A stretch of 64,000 bases of DNA, taken from NCBI GenBank assembly GCA_033782935.1, contig JAWQEG010000166.1:3376001-3440000 (forward strand), read 5' to 3'. Every line of letters begins with the position of its first letter. The first letter of the stretch is position 1. Positions 1 to 14,670 of this stretch are shown piece by piece. Both the position numbers and the translations under genes were made by a program. Origin of the DNA: Petrolisthes cinctipes. Taxonomy: Eukaryota > Arthropoda > Malacostraca > Decapoda > Porcellanidae. The notes under the pieces are model-generated. The model saw only the letters and a program-made list of their open reading frames with translations, had not been told where the DNA came from and searched no databases.

Positions 1-3000
1 TATAAATCGGTACAGATGATGCATGCACATATCGACTTTGGACACATAAAATATCGATTTTTAGCATGTTTTGAGCCTATATTTTGAAAAAATTCTAGCA
101 CTGAGTAGGCATGTACAGATCGCTTCTGGGACCCAAAAATATCGAATTTTTGGGTGTTTTGAGGTTAAATTTGGGATATAAACGGATACAGAAGATGCAT
201 TTACATATCGACTTTTCGGCCCCTAAAAGATCGATTTTCAGTATGTTTTGAACCTGTATTTTGAAAATACTCTAACACGGAGTAGGCATGTACAGTTCGC
301 TTCTGGGAACCCAAAATATCGAATTTTCAGGTGTTTTGGGCCTGAATTTGATATATCGACTTTGGGCACCTAAAATATCGATTTTTAGCATGTTTTGGGC
401 CTATATTTCGAAAATATTCTAGCACTAAGTAGGCATGTACAGATCACTTCTGGGACCCCAAAATTTCGAATTTTAGGGTGTTTTGAGCCTGAATTTGAGA
501 TATAAACGGGTACAGATGATGCATGCACATATCGACTTTGGACACTTAAAATATCGATTTTTAGCATGTTTTGAGCCTATATTTTGAAAAAATTCTAGCA
601 CTGAGTAGGCATGTACAGATCGCTTCTGGGACCCAAAAATATCGAATTTTCGGGTGTTTTGAGGTTGAATTTGGGATATAAACGGGTGCAGAAGATGCAT
701 CCACATATCGACTTTTGGGCACCTAAAAGATCGATTTTCAGTATGTTTTGGGCCTGTAAATTGAAAATACTCTAACACAGTGTAGGCATGTACAGATCGC
801 TTCTGGGACCCCAAAATATCGAATTTTTGGGTGTTTTTGGCCTGAATTTGAGATATCGACTTTGGGCACGTAAAATATCGATTTTTAACATGTTTTGGGC
901 CTATATTTTGAAAATATTCTAGCACTGAGTAGGCATGTACAGATCGCTTCTGGGACCCCAAAATATCGAATTTTCGGGTGTTTTGAGCGTGAATTTGAGA
1001 TATAAAGGGGTACAGAAGATGCATGCACATATCGACTTATTGGCACCTAAAATATCGATTTTGAGCAGTTTTGGGTTTGTATCTTGAAAACATTCTAACT
1101 AGGAGTAGGGATGTACAGATCGCTTTTAGGACCCAAAATTACCGAATTTTCGGGTGTTTTGAGCCTGAATTTGAGATATAAACGGGTACAGAAGATGCAT
1201 GCACATATCGACTTTGGACACTTAAAATATCGATTTTCAGCATGTTTTGGGCCTGTATTTTGAAAACATTCTAGCACTGAGAAGGCATGTACAGATCGCT
1301 TCTGGGACCCCAAAATATCGAGTTTTTGGGTGTTTTGGACTTGAATTTGAAATATCGACTTTGGGCACCTCAAATATCGATTTTTAGCATGTTTAGGGCC
1401 TATATTTTGAAAATATTCTAGCACTGAGTAGGCATGTACAGATCGCTTCTGGGACCCCAAAATATCGAATTTTCGGGTGTTTTGAGCCTGAATTTGAGAT
1501 ATAAACGGGTACAGAAGATACATGCACATATTGACTTTGGGCACATAAAATATCAATTTTCAGCATGTTTTGGGCCTGTATTTTGAAAATACTCTAACTA
1601 GGAGTAGGCATGTACAGATCGCTTCTGGGACCCCAAAATATCGAATTTTCGGGTGTTTTGAGGTTGAATTTGAGGTATAAACGAGTGCAGAAGATGCATA
1701 CACATGACTTTGGGCACCTAAAATATCGATTTTCTACATGTTTTGGGCCTGCATCTGAGTAGGCATGTACAGATCGCTTCTGGGACCCCAAAATATCGAA
1801 TTTTCGGGTGTTTGGAGCATGAATTTGAAATATAAACTTGTACAGATGATGCATGCACATATCGACTTTTTGGCACCTAAGAGATCGATTTTTAGCATGT
1901 TTTGGGCCTATATTTTGAAAATATTCTAGCACTAAGTAGACAGGTACAGATCACTTCTGGGACCCCAAAATATCGAATTTTCGGGTGTTTTGGGCCTGAA
2001 TTTGAGATATAAACGGGTACAGATGATGCATGCACATATCGACTTTGGACACATAAAATATCGATTTTTAGCATGTTTTGAGCCTATATTTTGAAAAAAT
2101 TCTAGCACTGAGTAGGCATGTACAGATCGCTTCTGGAACCTAAAAATATCGAATTTTTGGGTGTTTTGAGGTTAAATTTGGGATATAAACGGATACAGAA
2201 GATGCATTTACATATCAACTTTTGGGCATCTAAAAGATCGATTTACAGTATGTTTTGAGCCTGTAATTTGAAAATACTCTAACAAGGAGTAGGCATGTAC
2301 AGTTCGCTTCTGGGACCCCAAAATATCGAATTTTCGGGTGTTTTGGGCCTCAATTTGAGATATCGACTTTGGGGACCTAAAATATCGACTTTTGGCATGT
2401 TTTGGGCCTATATTTTGAAAATATTCTAGCACTAAGTAGGCATGTACAGATCACTTCTGGAACCCCAAAATATTGAATTTTCGGGTGTTTTGAGCCTGAA
2501 TTTGAGATATAAACGGGTACAGATGATGCATGCACATATCGACTTTGGATACTTAAAATATCGATTTTTAGCATGTTTTGAGCCTATATTTTGAAAAAAT
2601 TCTAGCACTGAGGAGGCATGTACAGATCGCTTCTGGGAACCAAAAATATCGAATTTTCGGGTGTTTTGAGGTTGAATTTGGGATATAAACGGGTGCAGAA
2701 GATACATTCACATGTTGACTTTGGTCACCTAAAATATCGATTTTCAGCTTGTTTTGATCCTGTATTTTGAAAATACTCTAACACGGAGAAGGCAAGTACA
2801 GATCGATTCTGGGACCCCAAAATATCGAAATTTTCGGGTGTTTTGAGCCTGAATTTGAGATATAAACGGGTACAGAAGATGCATCCACATATCGTCTTTG
2901 GACACTTAAAATATCGATTTTTAGCATGTTTTGGGCCTGCATTTTGAAAACATTCTAGCACTGAGTAGGCATGTACAGATCGCTTCTGGGACCCCAAAAT

Positions 3001-6000
3001 ATCGAGTTTTTGGGTGTTTTGGACCTGAATTTGAAATATCGACTTTGGGCACCTAAAATATCAATTTTCAGCATGTTTTGGGCCTGTATTTTGAAAATAC
3101 TCTAACTAGGAGTAGGCATGTACAGATCGCTTCTGGGACCCCAAAATATCGAATTTTCGGGTGTTTTGAGGTTGAATTTGAGGTATAAACGAGTGCAGAA
3201 GATGCATACACATGACTTTTGGGCACCTAAAATATCGATTTTCAACATGTTTTGGGCCTGCATCTGAGTAGGCATGTACAGATCGCTTCTGGGACCCCAA
3301 AATATCGAATTTTCGGGTGTTTGGAGCCTGAATTTGAAATATAAACGAGTACAGATGATGCATGCACATATCGACTTTTTGGCACCTAAGAGATCCATTT
3401 TCAGTATGTTTTGGGGCTTGTATTTTCAAAATACTCTAACACGGAGTAGGCATGTACAGTTCGCTTCTGGGACACCAAAATATCGAATTTTCGGGTGTTT
3501 TAGGCCTGAATTTGAGATATCGACTTTGGTCACCTAAAATATCGATTTTTAGCATGTTTTGGGCCTATATTTTGAAAATATTCTAGCACTGAGTAGGCAT
3601 GTAAAGATCGCTTCTGGGACCCCAAAATATCGAATTTTCCGGTGTTTTGAGCCTGAATTTGAGATATAAACGGGTACAGAAGATGCATGCACATATTGAC
3701 TTTGGGCACCTAAAATATCAATTTTCAGCATGTTTTGGGCCTGTATTTTGAAAATACTCTAACTAGGAGTAGGCATGTACAGATCGCTTCTGGGACCCCA
3801 AAATATCGAATTTTCGGGTGTTTTGAGGTTGAATTTGAGGTATAAACGAGTGCAGAAGATGCATACACATGACTTTGGGCACTTAAATTATCGATTTCCA
3901 ACATGGTTTGGGCCTGCATCTGAGTAGGCATGTACAGATCGCTTCTGGGACCCCAAAATATCGAATTTTCGGGTGTTTGGAGCCTGAATTTGAAATATAA
4001 ACGGGTACAGATGATGCATGCACATATCGACTTTTTGGCACCTAAGAGATCGATTTTCAGTATGTTATGGGCTTGTATTTTAAAAATACTCTAACACGGA
4101 GTAGGCATGTACAGTTCGCTTCTGGGACACCAAAATATCGAATTTTCGGGTGTTTTAGGCCTGAATTTGAGATATCGACTTTGGGCACCTAAAATATCGA
4201 TTTTTAGCATGTTTTGGGCCTATATTTTGAAAATATTCTAGCACTAAGTAGACATGTACAGATCACTTCTAGGACCCCAAAATATCGAATTTTCGGGTGT
4301 TTTGAGCCTGAATTTGAGATATAAACGGGTACAGATGATGCATGCACATATCGACTTTGGACACTTAAAATATCGATTTTTAGCATGTTTTGAGCCTATA
4401 TTTTGAAAAAATTCTAGCACTGAGTAGGCATGTACAGATCGCTTCTGGGACCCATAAATATCGAATTTTCGGGTGTTTTGAGGTTAAATTTGGGATATAA
4501 ACGGGTACAGAAGATGCATTTACATATCGACTTTTGGGCACCTAAAAGATTGATTTACAGTATGTTTTGAGCCTGTATTTTGAAAATACTCTAACACGGA
4601 GTAGGCATGTACAGTTCGCTTCTGGGACCCTAAAATATCGAATTTTCGGGTGTTTTGGGCCTGAATTTGAGATATCGACTTTGGGGACCTAAAATATCGA
4701 TTTTAGCATGTTTTGGGCCTATATTTTGAAAATATTCTAGCACTAAGTAGGCATGTACAGATCACTTCTGGAACCCCAAAATATCGAATTTTCGTGTGTT
4801 TTGAGCCTGAATTTGAGATATAAACGGGTACAGATGATGCATGCACATATCGACTTTGGATACTTAAAATATCGATTTTTAGCATGTTTTGAGCCTATAT
4901 TTTGAAAAAATTCTAGCACTGAGTAGGCATGTACAGATCGCTTCTGGGACCCAAAAATATCGATTTTTCGGGTGTTTTGAGGTTGAATTTGGGATATAAA
5001 CGGGTGCAGAAGATGCATACACATGTTGACTTTGGTCACCTAAAATATCGATTTTCAGCTTGTTTTGGGCCTGTATTTTGAAAATACTCTAAAACAGAGT
5101 AGGCAAGTACAGATCGCTTCTGGGACCCCAAAATATCGAATTTTCGGGTGTTTTGAGCCTGAATTTGGGATATAAACGGGTACAGAAGATGCATTCACAT
5201 ATCGACTTTGGGCACCTAAAATATCGATTTTCAGCATGTTTTGGGCCTGTATTTTGAAAATACTCTAACTAGGAGTAGGCATGTACAGATCGCTTCTGGG
5301 ACCCAAAAATATCAAATTTTCGGGTGTTTTGAGGTTGAATTTGAGATATAAACGAGTGCAGAAGATGCATTCACATGTTAACTTTGGGCACCTAAAATAT
5401 CGATTTTCAGCATGTTTTCGGCCTGCATCTAAGTAGGCATGTACAGATCGCTTCTGGGACCCAAAAATATCGAATTTTCGGGTGTTTTGGGCCTGAATTT
5501 GAAATATCGACTTTGGGCAACTAAAATATCGATTTTTAGCATGTTTTGGGCCTATATTTTGAAAATATTCTAGCACTGAGTAGGCATGTACAGATTGCTT
5601 TTGGGACCCCAAAATATCGAATTTTCGGGTGTTTGGATGCTGAATTTGAGATATAAACGGGTACAGAAGATGCATGCACATATCGACTTTTGGGTTCCTA
5701 AAAGATCGATTTTCAGTTTGTTTTGGGCCTGTATTTTGAAAATACTCTAACACGGAGTAGGCATGTACAGTTCGCTTCTGGGACCCCAAAATATCGAATT
5801 TTAGGGTGTTTTGGGCCTGAATTTGAGATATCGACGTTTTTGCACCTAAAATATCGATTTTTAGCATGTTTTGAGCCTATATTTTAAAAATATTCTAGCA
5901 CTAAGTAGGCATGTACAGATCACTTCTGGGACCCCAAAATATCGAATTTTCGGGTGTTTTGAGCCTGAATTTGAGATATAAACGGGTACAGATGATGCAT

Positions 6001-9000
6001 GCACATATCGACTTTGAACACTTAAAATATAGATTTTTTGCAAGTTTTGAGCCTATGTTTTGAGAAAAATTCTAGCACTGAGTAGGCATGTACAGATCGC
6101 TTCTGGGACCCAAAAATTTCGAATTTTCGAGTGTTTTGAGGTTGAATTTGGGATATAAACGGGTGCAGAAGATGCATACACATGTTGACTTTGGTCACCT
6201 AAAATATCGATTTTCAGCTTGTTTTGGGCCTGTATTTTGAAAATACTCTTAAATAGAGTAAGCAAGTATACAGATCGCTTCTGGGACACCAAAATATCGA
6301 ATTTTAGGTTGTTTGGAGCCTGAATTTGAGATATAAACGGGTACAGAAGATGCTTCCACATATCGACTTTTGGGCACCTAAAAGATCGATTTTCAGTATG
6401 TTTTGGGCCTGTATATTGAAAATACTCTAACACGGAGTAGGCATGTACAGATCGCTTCTGGGACCCCAAAATATCGAGTTTTTGGGTGTTTTGGACCTGA
6501 ATTTGAGATATCGACTTTGGGCACGTAAAATATCGATTTTTAGCATGTTTTGGGTCTATTATTTGAAAATATTCTAGCACTGAGTAGGCATGTATAGATC
6601 GCTTCTGGGACCCCAAAATATCGAATTTTCGGGTGTTTTGAGCCTGAATTTAAGATATAAACGGGTACAGAAGATGCATGCACATATTGACTTTGTGTAC
6701 CTAAAATATCGATTTTCAGAATGTTTTGGGCCTGTATTTTGAAAATACTCTAACTAGGAGTAGGCATGTACAGATCGCTTCTGGGACCTAAAAATATCGA
6801 ATTTTCGGGTGTTTTGAGCCTGAATTTGAGAAATATACGGGTACAGAAGATGCATGCACATATCGACTTTGGACACTTAAAATATCGATTTTTAACATGT
6901 TTTGAGCCTATATTTTGAAAACATTCTAGCACTGACTAGACATGTACAGATCGCTTATGGGACCCAAAATTATCAAATTTTCGGGTGTTTTTAAGGTTGA
7001 ATTTGAGATATAAACGAGTGCAGAAGATGCATACACATGTTGACTTTGGGCATCTAAAATATCGATTTTCAGCATGTTTTGGGCTTGCATCTGAGTAGGC
7101 ATGTACAGATCGCTTCTGGGACCCCAAAATATCGAATTTTCGGGTGTTTGGAGCCTGAATTTGAGATATAAACCGGTACAGAAAATGCATGCACATATCG
7201 ACTTTTGGGAACCTAAAAGATCGATTTTCAGCATGTTTTGGGCCTGTATTTTGAAAATACTCTAACACGGAGTAGGCATGTACAGTTCGCTTCTGGGACC
7301 CCAAAATATCGAATTTTCGGGTGTTTTGGGCCTGAATTTGAAATATCGATTTTGGGCACCTAAAATATCGATTTTTAGCATGTTTTGGGCCTATATTTTG
7401 AAAATATTTTAGCACTAAGTAGGCATGTACAGATCACTTCTGGGACCCCAAAATATCGAATTTTCGGGTGTTTTGAGCCTGAATTTGAGATATAAACGGG
7501 TACAGATGATGCATGCACATATCGACTTTGGACACTTAAAATATCGATTTTTAGCATGTTTTAAATCTATACTTTGAAAAATTCTAGCACTGAGTAGGCA
7601 TGTACAGATCGCTTCTGGGACCCAGAAATATCGAATTTTCGGGTGTTTTGAGGTTAAATTTGGGATATAAACGGGTGCAGAAGATGCATACCCATGTTGA
7701 CTTTGGTCACCTAAAATATCGATTTTCAGCTTGTTTTGGGCCTGTATTTTGAAAATACTCTAACACGGAGTAAGCTGGTACAGATCGCTTCTGGGACCCC
7801 AAAATATCGAATTTTCGGGTGTTTTGAGCCTGAATTTGAGATAAAAACGGGTACAGAAGATGTATCCACATATCGACTTTTGGTCACCGAAAAGATCGAT
7901 TTTCAGTATGTTTTGGGCCTGTATATTGAAAATACTCTAACACGGAGTAGGCATGTACAGATCGCTTCTGGGACCCCAAAATATCGAATTTTTGGTTGTT
8001 TTTGGCCTGAATTTGAGATATCGACTTTGGACACTTAAAATATCGATTTTTAGCATGTTTTGAGCCTATATTTTGAAAACATTCTACCACTGACTAGACA
8101 TGTACAGATCGCTTCTGGGATATAAATTATCGAATTTTCGGGTGTTTTGAGGTTGAATTTGAGATATAAACGAGTGCAGAACATGCATACACATGTTCAA
8201 TTTGGGTACCTAAAATATCGATTTTTAGCATATTTTGGGCCTGCATCTGAGTAGGCACGTACGGATCGCTTCTGGGACCCCAAAATATTGAATTTTCGGG
8301 TGTTTGGAGCCTGAATTTGAGATATAAACGGGTACAGAAGATGCATGCACATATCGACTTTTGGGCACCTAAAAGATCGATTTTTAACATGTTTTGGGCC
8401 TATATTTTGAAAATATTCTAGCACTAAGTAGGCATGTACAGATCACTTCTGGGACCCCAAAATATCGAATTTTCGGGTGTTTTGAGCCTGAATTTGAGAT
8501 ATAAACGGGTACAGATGATGCATGCACATATCGACTTTGGACACCTAAAATATCGATTTTGAGCATGTTTTGGGTCTGTATCTTGAAAACATTCTAACTA
8601 GGAGTAGGGATGTACAGATCGCTTCTGGGACCCAAAAATACCGAATTTTCGGGTGTTTTGAGCCTGAATTTGAGATATAAACGGGTACAGATGATGCATG
8701 CACATATCGACTTTGGACACTTAAAATATCGATTTTTAGCATGTTTTGACCCTATGTTTTGAAAAAATTCAAGCTCTAAGTAGGCATGTACAGATCGCTT
8801 CTGGGACCCCAAAATATCGAATTTTCGGGTGTTTTGAGCCTGAATTTGAGATATAAAAGGGTACAGAAGATGCATGCACATATTGACTTTGGGCCCCTAA
8901 AATATCGATTTTCAGCTTGTTTTGGGCCTGTATTTTGAAAATACTCTAACACTTAGTTAGCAAGTACAGATCGCTTCTGGGACCCCAAAATATCGAATTT

Positions 9001-10961
9001 TCGGATGTTTTGAGCCAGAATTTGAGATATAAACGGGTACAGAAGATGCATCCACATATCGATTTTTGGGCACCTAAAAGATCGATTTTCAGTTTGTTTT
9101 AGGCCTGTATATTGAAAATACACTAACACGGAGTAGGCATGTACAGTTCGCTTCTGGGACCCCAAAATATCGAATTTTCGGGTGTTTTGGGCCTGAATTT
9201 AAGATATCGACTTTGAGCACCTAAAATATCGATTTTTAGCATGTATTGGGCCTATATTTTGAAAATATTCTAGCACTGACTAGGCATGTACAGATCGCTT
9301 CTGGGACCCCAAAATATCGAATTTTCGGGTGTTTCGAGCCTGAATTTGAGATATAAACGGGTACAGATGATGCATGCACATATCGACTTTGGACACTTAA
9401 AATATCGATTTTTAGCATGTTTTAAGCCTATATTTTGAAAAAATTCTAGCACTGAGTAGGCATATATAGATCGCTTCTGGGACCCAAAAATATCGAATTT
9501 TCGGGTTTTTTGAGGTTAAATTTGGGATTCAAACGGGTACAGAAGATGCATCCACATATCGACTTTTGGGCACCTAAAATATCGATTTTCAGTATGTTTT
9601 GAGCCTGTATTTTGAAAATACTCTAACACGGAGTAGGCATGTACAGTTCGCTTCTGGGACCCCAAAATATCGAATTTTAGGGTGTTTTGGGCCTGAATTT
9701 GAGATATTGACTTTGGGGACCTAAAATATCGATTTTTAGCATGTTTTGGGCCTATATTTTGAAAATATTCTAGCACTAATTATGCATGTACAAATCGCTT
9801 CTGGGACCCCAAAATAATGAATTTTCGGGTGTTTTGAACCTGAATTTGAGATATAAACGGGTACAGATGATGCATGCACATATCGACTTTGGACACTTAA
9901 AATATCGATTTTTAGCATGTTTTGAGCCTATATTTTGAAAACATTCTAGGACTGACTAGACATGTACAGATCGCTTCTGGGACCCAAAATTATCGAATTT
10001 TCATGTGTTTTGAGGTTGAATTTGAGATATAAACGAGTGCAGAAGATGCATACAAATGTTCAATTTGGGCTCCCAAAAGATCGATTTTCAGTATGTTTTG
10101 GGCCTGTATTTTGAAAATGCTCTAACACGGAGTAGGCATGTACAGATCGCTTCTGGGACCCAAAAATATCAAATTTTCGGGTGTTTTGAGGTTGAATTTG
10201 GGATATAAACGGGTGCAGAAGATGCATGCACATATCGACTTTTGGGCACCTAAAAGATCGATTTTCATTATGTTTTGGGCCTGTATATTGAAAATACACT
10301 AACACGGAGTAGGCATTAACAGATCGCTTCTGGGACCCCAAAATATCGAATTTTTGGGTGTTTTTGGCCTGAATTTGATATATCGACTTTGAGCACCTAA
10401 AATATCGATTTTTAGCATGTTTTGGGCCTATATTTTGAAAATATTCTAGCACTGACTAGGCATGTACAGATCGCTTCTGGGACCCCAAAAAATCGAATTT
10501 TAGGGTGTTTTGAGCCTGAATTTGGGATATAAACGGGTACAGAAGATGCATGCACATATTGACTTTGGGCACCTAAAATATCGATTTTCAGCATGTTTTG
10601 GGCCTGCATCTGAGTAGGCATGTACAGATCGCTTCTGGGACCCCAAAATATCAAATTTTCCGGTGTTTGGAGCCTGAATTTGAGATATAAACGGGTACAG
10701 AAGATCCAAGCACATATCGACTTTGGACACTTAAAATATCGATTTTTAGCATGTTTTGAGCCTATATTTTGAAAACATTCTAGCACTGACTAGACATGTT
10801 CAGATCGATTCTGGGACCCAAAATTATCGAAATTTTGGGTGTTTTGAGGTTGAATTTGAGATATAAACGAGTGCAGAAGATTCATACACATGTTCAATTT
10901 GGGTACCTAAAATATCGATTTTTAGCATATTTTGGGCCTGCATATGAGTAGGCATGTACAG
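1..10961 (+). repeat. Irregular, more diverged array segment
   Basis: Monomers only. Measured unit starts at 119, 296, 443, 619, 796, 943, 1119, 1295, 1442, 1618 and 1773 give spacings of 177, 147, 176, 177, 147, 176, 176, 147, 176 and 155 bp. The last is a 158-bp type with 3 further bases lost (acacatgacttt), a marker shared at about 1.70, 3.21 and 3.87 kb. About 1.56-1.77, 3.06-3.28 and 3.72-3.94 kb are copies of each other, and about 2.2-2.7 resembles 4.5-5.0 kb. No gene or non-satellite sequence is seen. Confidence 0.9.
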
Positions 10962-12986
10962 ATCGCTTCTGGGACCCCAAAATATCAAATTTTCGGGTGT
11001 TTGGAGCCTGAATTTGAGATATAAACGGGTACAGAAGATGCATGCACATATCGACTTTTGGGCACCTAAAAGATCGATTTTCAGTATGTTTTGGGCCTGT
11101 ATTTTGAAAATACTCTAACACGGAGTAGGCATGTACAGTTCGCTTCTGGGACCCCAAAATATCGAATTTTAGGGTGTTTTGGGCCTGAATTTGAGATATC
11201 GACTTTGGGCACCTAAAATATCGATTTTTAGCATGTTTTTGGCCTATATTTTGAAAATATTCTAGCACTAAGTAGGCATGTACAGATCACTTCTGGGACC
11301 CCAAAACATCGAATTTTCGGGTGTTTTGAGCCTGAATTTGAGATATAAACGGGTACAGATGATGCATCCACATATCGACTTTTGGGCACCTAAAAGATCG
11401 ATTTTCATTTTGATTTGGGCCTGCATCTGAGTAGGCATGTACAGATCGCTTCTGGGACCCCAAAATATCGACTTTTCGGGTGTTTGGAGCCTGAATTTGA
11501 GATATAAACGGGTACAGAAGATGCATGCACATATCGACTTTTGGGCACCTAAAAGATCGATTTTCAGCATGTTTTGGGCCTGAATTTTGAAAATATTCTA
11601 GCACTGAGTAGGCATGTACAGATCGCTTCTGGGACCCCAAAATATCGAGTTTTTGGGTGTTTTGGACCTGAATTAGAGATATAAACGGGTACAGATGATG
11701 CATGCACATATCGACTTTGGACACTTAAAATATCGATTTTTAGCATGTTTTGAGCCTATATTTTGAAAACATTCTAGCAATGAGTAGGCATGTACAGATC
11801 GCTTCTGGGACCCAAAAATATCAAATTTTCGGGTGTTTTGAGGGTGAATTTGGGATATAAACGGGTGAAGAAGATGCATACACATGTTGACTTTGGTCAC
11901 CTAAAATATCGATTTTCAGCTTGTTTTGGGCCTGTATTTTGAAAATACTCTAACACGGAGTAAACAAGTACACAGATCGCTTCTGGGACCCCAAAATATC
12001 GAATTTTAGGTTGTTTTGTGCCTGAATTTGAGATATAAACGGGTACAGAAGATGCATCCACATTTCGTCTTTTGGTCACCTAAAAGATCGATTTTCAGTA
12101 TGTTTTGGGCCTGTATATTGAAAATACTCTAACACGGAGTAGGCATGTACAGATCGCTTCTGGGACCCCAAAATATCGAATTTTAGGTTGTTTTGTGCCT
12201 GAATTTGAGATATAAACGGGTACAGAAGATGCATCCACATTTCGTCTTTTGGTCACCTAAAAGATCGATTTTCAGTATGTTTTGGGCCTGTATATTGAAA
12301 ATACTCTAACACGGAGTAGGCATGTACAGATCGCTTCTGGGACCCCAAAATATCGAATTTTCGGGTGTTTTGGACCTGAATTTGAGATATCGACTTTGGG
12401 CACCTAAAATATCGATTTTTAGCATGTTTTGGGCCTATATTTTGAAAATATTCAAGCACTGAGTAGGCATGTACAGATCGCTTCTGGGACCCCAAAATAT
12501 CGAATTTTCGGGTATTTTGAGCCTAAATTTGAGATATAAACGGGTACAGAAGATGCATGCACATATTGACTTTGGGCACCTAAAATATCGATTTTCAGCA
12601 TGCTTTGGGCCTGTATTTTGAAAATACTCTAACTAGGAGTAGGGATGTACAGATCGCTTCTGGGACCCAAAAATATCGAATTTTTGGTTGTTTTGAGCCT
12701 GAATTTGAGATATAAACGGATACAGAAGATGCTTTCACATATCGACTTTGGACACTTAAAATATCGATTTTCAGCATGTTTTGAGCCTATATATTGAAAA
12801 CATTCTAGCACTGACTAGACATGTACAGATCGCTTCTGGGACCCAAAATTATCAAATTTTCGGGTGTTTTGTGGTTGAATTTGAGATATAAACGAGTGCA
12901 GAAGATGCATACACATGTTGACTTTGGGCATCTAAAATATCGATTTTCAGCATGTTTTGGGCATGCATCTGAGTAGGCATGTACAG
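10962..12986 (+). repeat. 12-monomer variant of the higher-order unit (2025 bp)
   Basis: Unit lengths from 10962 are 177, 147, 159, 177, 176, 178, 177, 177, 147, 176, 176 and 158 bp, summing to 2025. The order resembles the 10-monomer unit that follows but has extra monomers, including a second M-type unit (11286-11444) and an exactly duplicated 177-bp monomer. It is a diverged or expanded neighbour of the regular array. Confidence 0.8.
12001..12354 (+). repeat. Exact tandem duplication of one 177-bp monomer
   Basis: 12001-12177 and 12178-12354 read identically base for base. They share otherwise rare variants: gaattttaggttg, ttttgtgcctg, and catttcgtcttttggtc. Identity over a whole monomer, in an array whose neighbours usually differ by many bases, marks a very recent single-monomer duplication. 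Confidence 0.9.
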
Positions 12987-14670
12987 ATCGCTTCTGGGAC
13001 CCCAAAATATCGAATTTTCGGGTGTTTGGAGCCTGAATTTGAGATATAAACGGGTACAGATGCATGCACATATCGACTTTTGGGCACCTATAAGATCGAT
13101 TTTCAGTATGTTTTGGGCCTGTATTTTGAAAATACTCTAACACGGAGTAGGCATGTACAGTTCGCTTCTGGGACCCCAAAATATCGAATTTTCGGGTGTT
13201 TTGGGCCTGAATTTGAAATATCGACTTTGGGCACCTAAAATATCGATTTTTAGCATGTTTTGGGCCTATATTTTGAAAATATTCTAGCACTAAGTAGGCA
13301 TGTACAGATCACTTCTGGGACCCCAAAATATCGAATTTTCGGGTGTTTTGACCATGAATTTGAGATATAAACGGGTACAGATGATGCATGCACATATCGA
13401 CTTTGGACACTTAAAATATCGATTTTTAGCATATTTTGAGCCTATATTTTGAAAAAATTCTAGCACTGAGTAGGCATGTACAGATCGCTTCTGGGACCCA
13501 AAAATATCGAATTTTCGGGAGTTTTGAGGTTGAATTTGGGATATAAACGGTTGCAGAAGATGCATACACATATTGACTTTGGTCACCTAAAATATCGATT
13601 TTCAGCTTGTTTTGGGCCTGTATTTTGAAAATACTCTAACACGGAGTAAGCAAGTACAGATCGCTTCTGGGACCCCAAAATATCGAATTTTCGGGGGTTT
13701 TGAGCCTGAATTTGAGATATAAACGGGTACAGAAGATGCATCCACATATCGAATTTTGGGCACCTAAAAGATCGATTTTCAGTATGTTTTGGGCCTGTAT
13801 ATTGAAAATACTCTAACAAGGAGTAGGCATGTACAGATCGCTTCTGGGACCCCAAAATATCGAATTTTTGGGTGTTTTTGGCCTGAATTTGAGATATCGA
13901 CTTTGGGCACCTAAAATATCGATTTTTAGCATGTTTTGGGCCTATATTTTGAAAATATTCTAGCACTGAGTAGGCATGTACAGATCGCTTCTGGGACCCC
14001 AAAATATCGAATTTTCGGGTGTTTTGAGCCTGAATTTGAGATATAAACGGGTACAGAAGATGCATGCACATATCGACTTTTGGGCACCTAAAATATCGAT
14101 TTTGAGCATGTTTTGGGTCTGTATCTTGAAAACATTATAACTAGGAGTAGGGATGTACAGATCCCTTCTAGGATCCAAAAATACCGAATTTTTGGGTGTT
14201 TTAAGCCTGAATTTTAGATATAAACGGGTACAGAAGATGCATGCACATATTGACTTTGGGCACCTAAAATATCGATTTTCAGCATGTTTTGGGCCTGTAT
14301 TTTGAAAATACTCTAACTAGGAGTAGGCATGTACAGATCGCTTTTGGGACCCAAAAATATCGAATTTTAGGGTGTTTTGAGCCTGAATTTGAGATATAAA
14401 CGGGTACAGAAGATGCATGCACATATCGACTTTGGACACTTAAAATATCGATTTTTAGCATGTTTTGAGCCTATATTTTGAAAACATTGTAGCACTGACT
14501 AGACATGTACAAATCTATTCTGGGACCAAAAATTATCGAATTTTCGGGTGTTTTGAGGTTGAATTTGAGATATAAACGAGTGCAGAAGATTCATACACAT
14601 GTTCAATTTGGGTACCTAAAATATCGATTATTAGCATATTTTGGGCCTGCATCTGAGTAGGCATGTACAG
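12987..14670 (+). repeat. Higher-order repeat unit 1 (10 monomers, 1684 bp)
   Basis: Monomer lengths are 174, 147, 176, 176, 177, 147, 177, 176, 176 and 158 bp. The first is 3 bp short because cagaagatgcatg has become cagatgcatg. The order of subtypes matches units 2-4 slot for slot. Unit 2 follows at an offset of 1684-1687 bp and is clearly homologous over its whole length with scattered differences. Confidence 0.9.
13572..13659 (+). repeat. Half-B subtype 'ggtcacc / cagcttg / gtaagcaag'
   Basis: This subtype carries attgactttggtcacc (gttgactttggtcacc in other copies), ttttcagcttgttttggg and cacggagtaagcaag in place of the usual cacggagtaggcatg. It is scattered at about 2.7, 5.0, 6.2, 7.7, 8.9, 11.9, 13.6, 15.3, 21.5, 23.2, 36.8 and 56.7 kb, and is mostly absent from 38 kb to the end apart from the 56.7-kb copy. 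Confidence 0.75.

Noticed and set aside
3274..3537. Plus-strand open reading frames of 60-100 codons (also near 7.7, 38.6, 41.7 and 49.9 kb)
   Set aside because: Same explanation: repeated satellite sequence read in frame by chance. They recur exactly where the underlying segment is duplicated.
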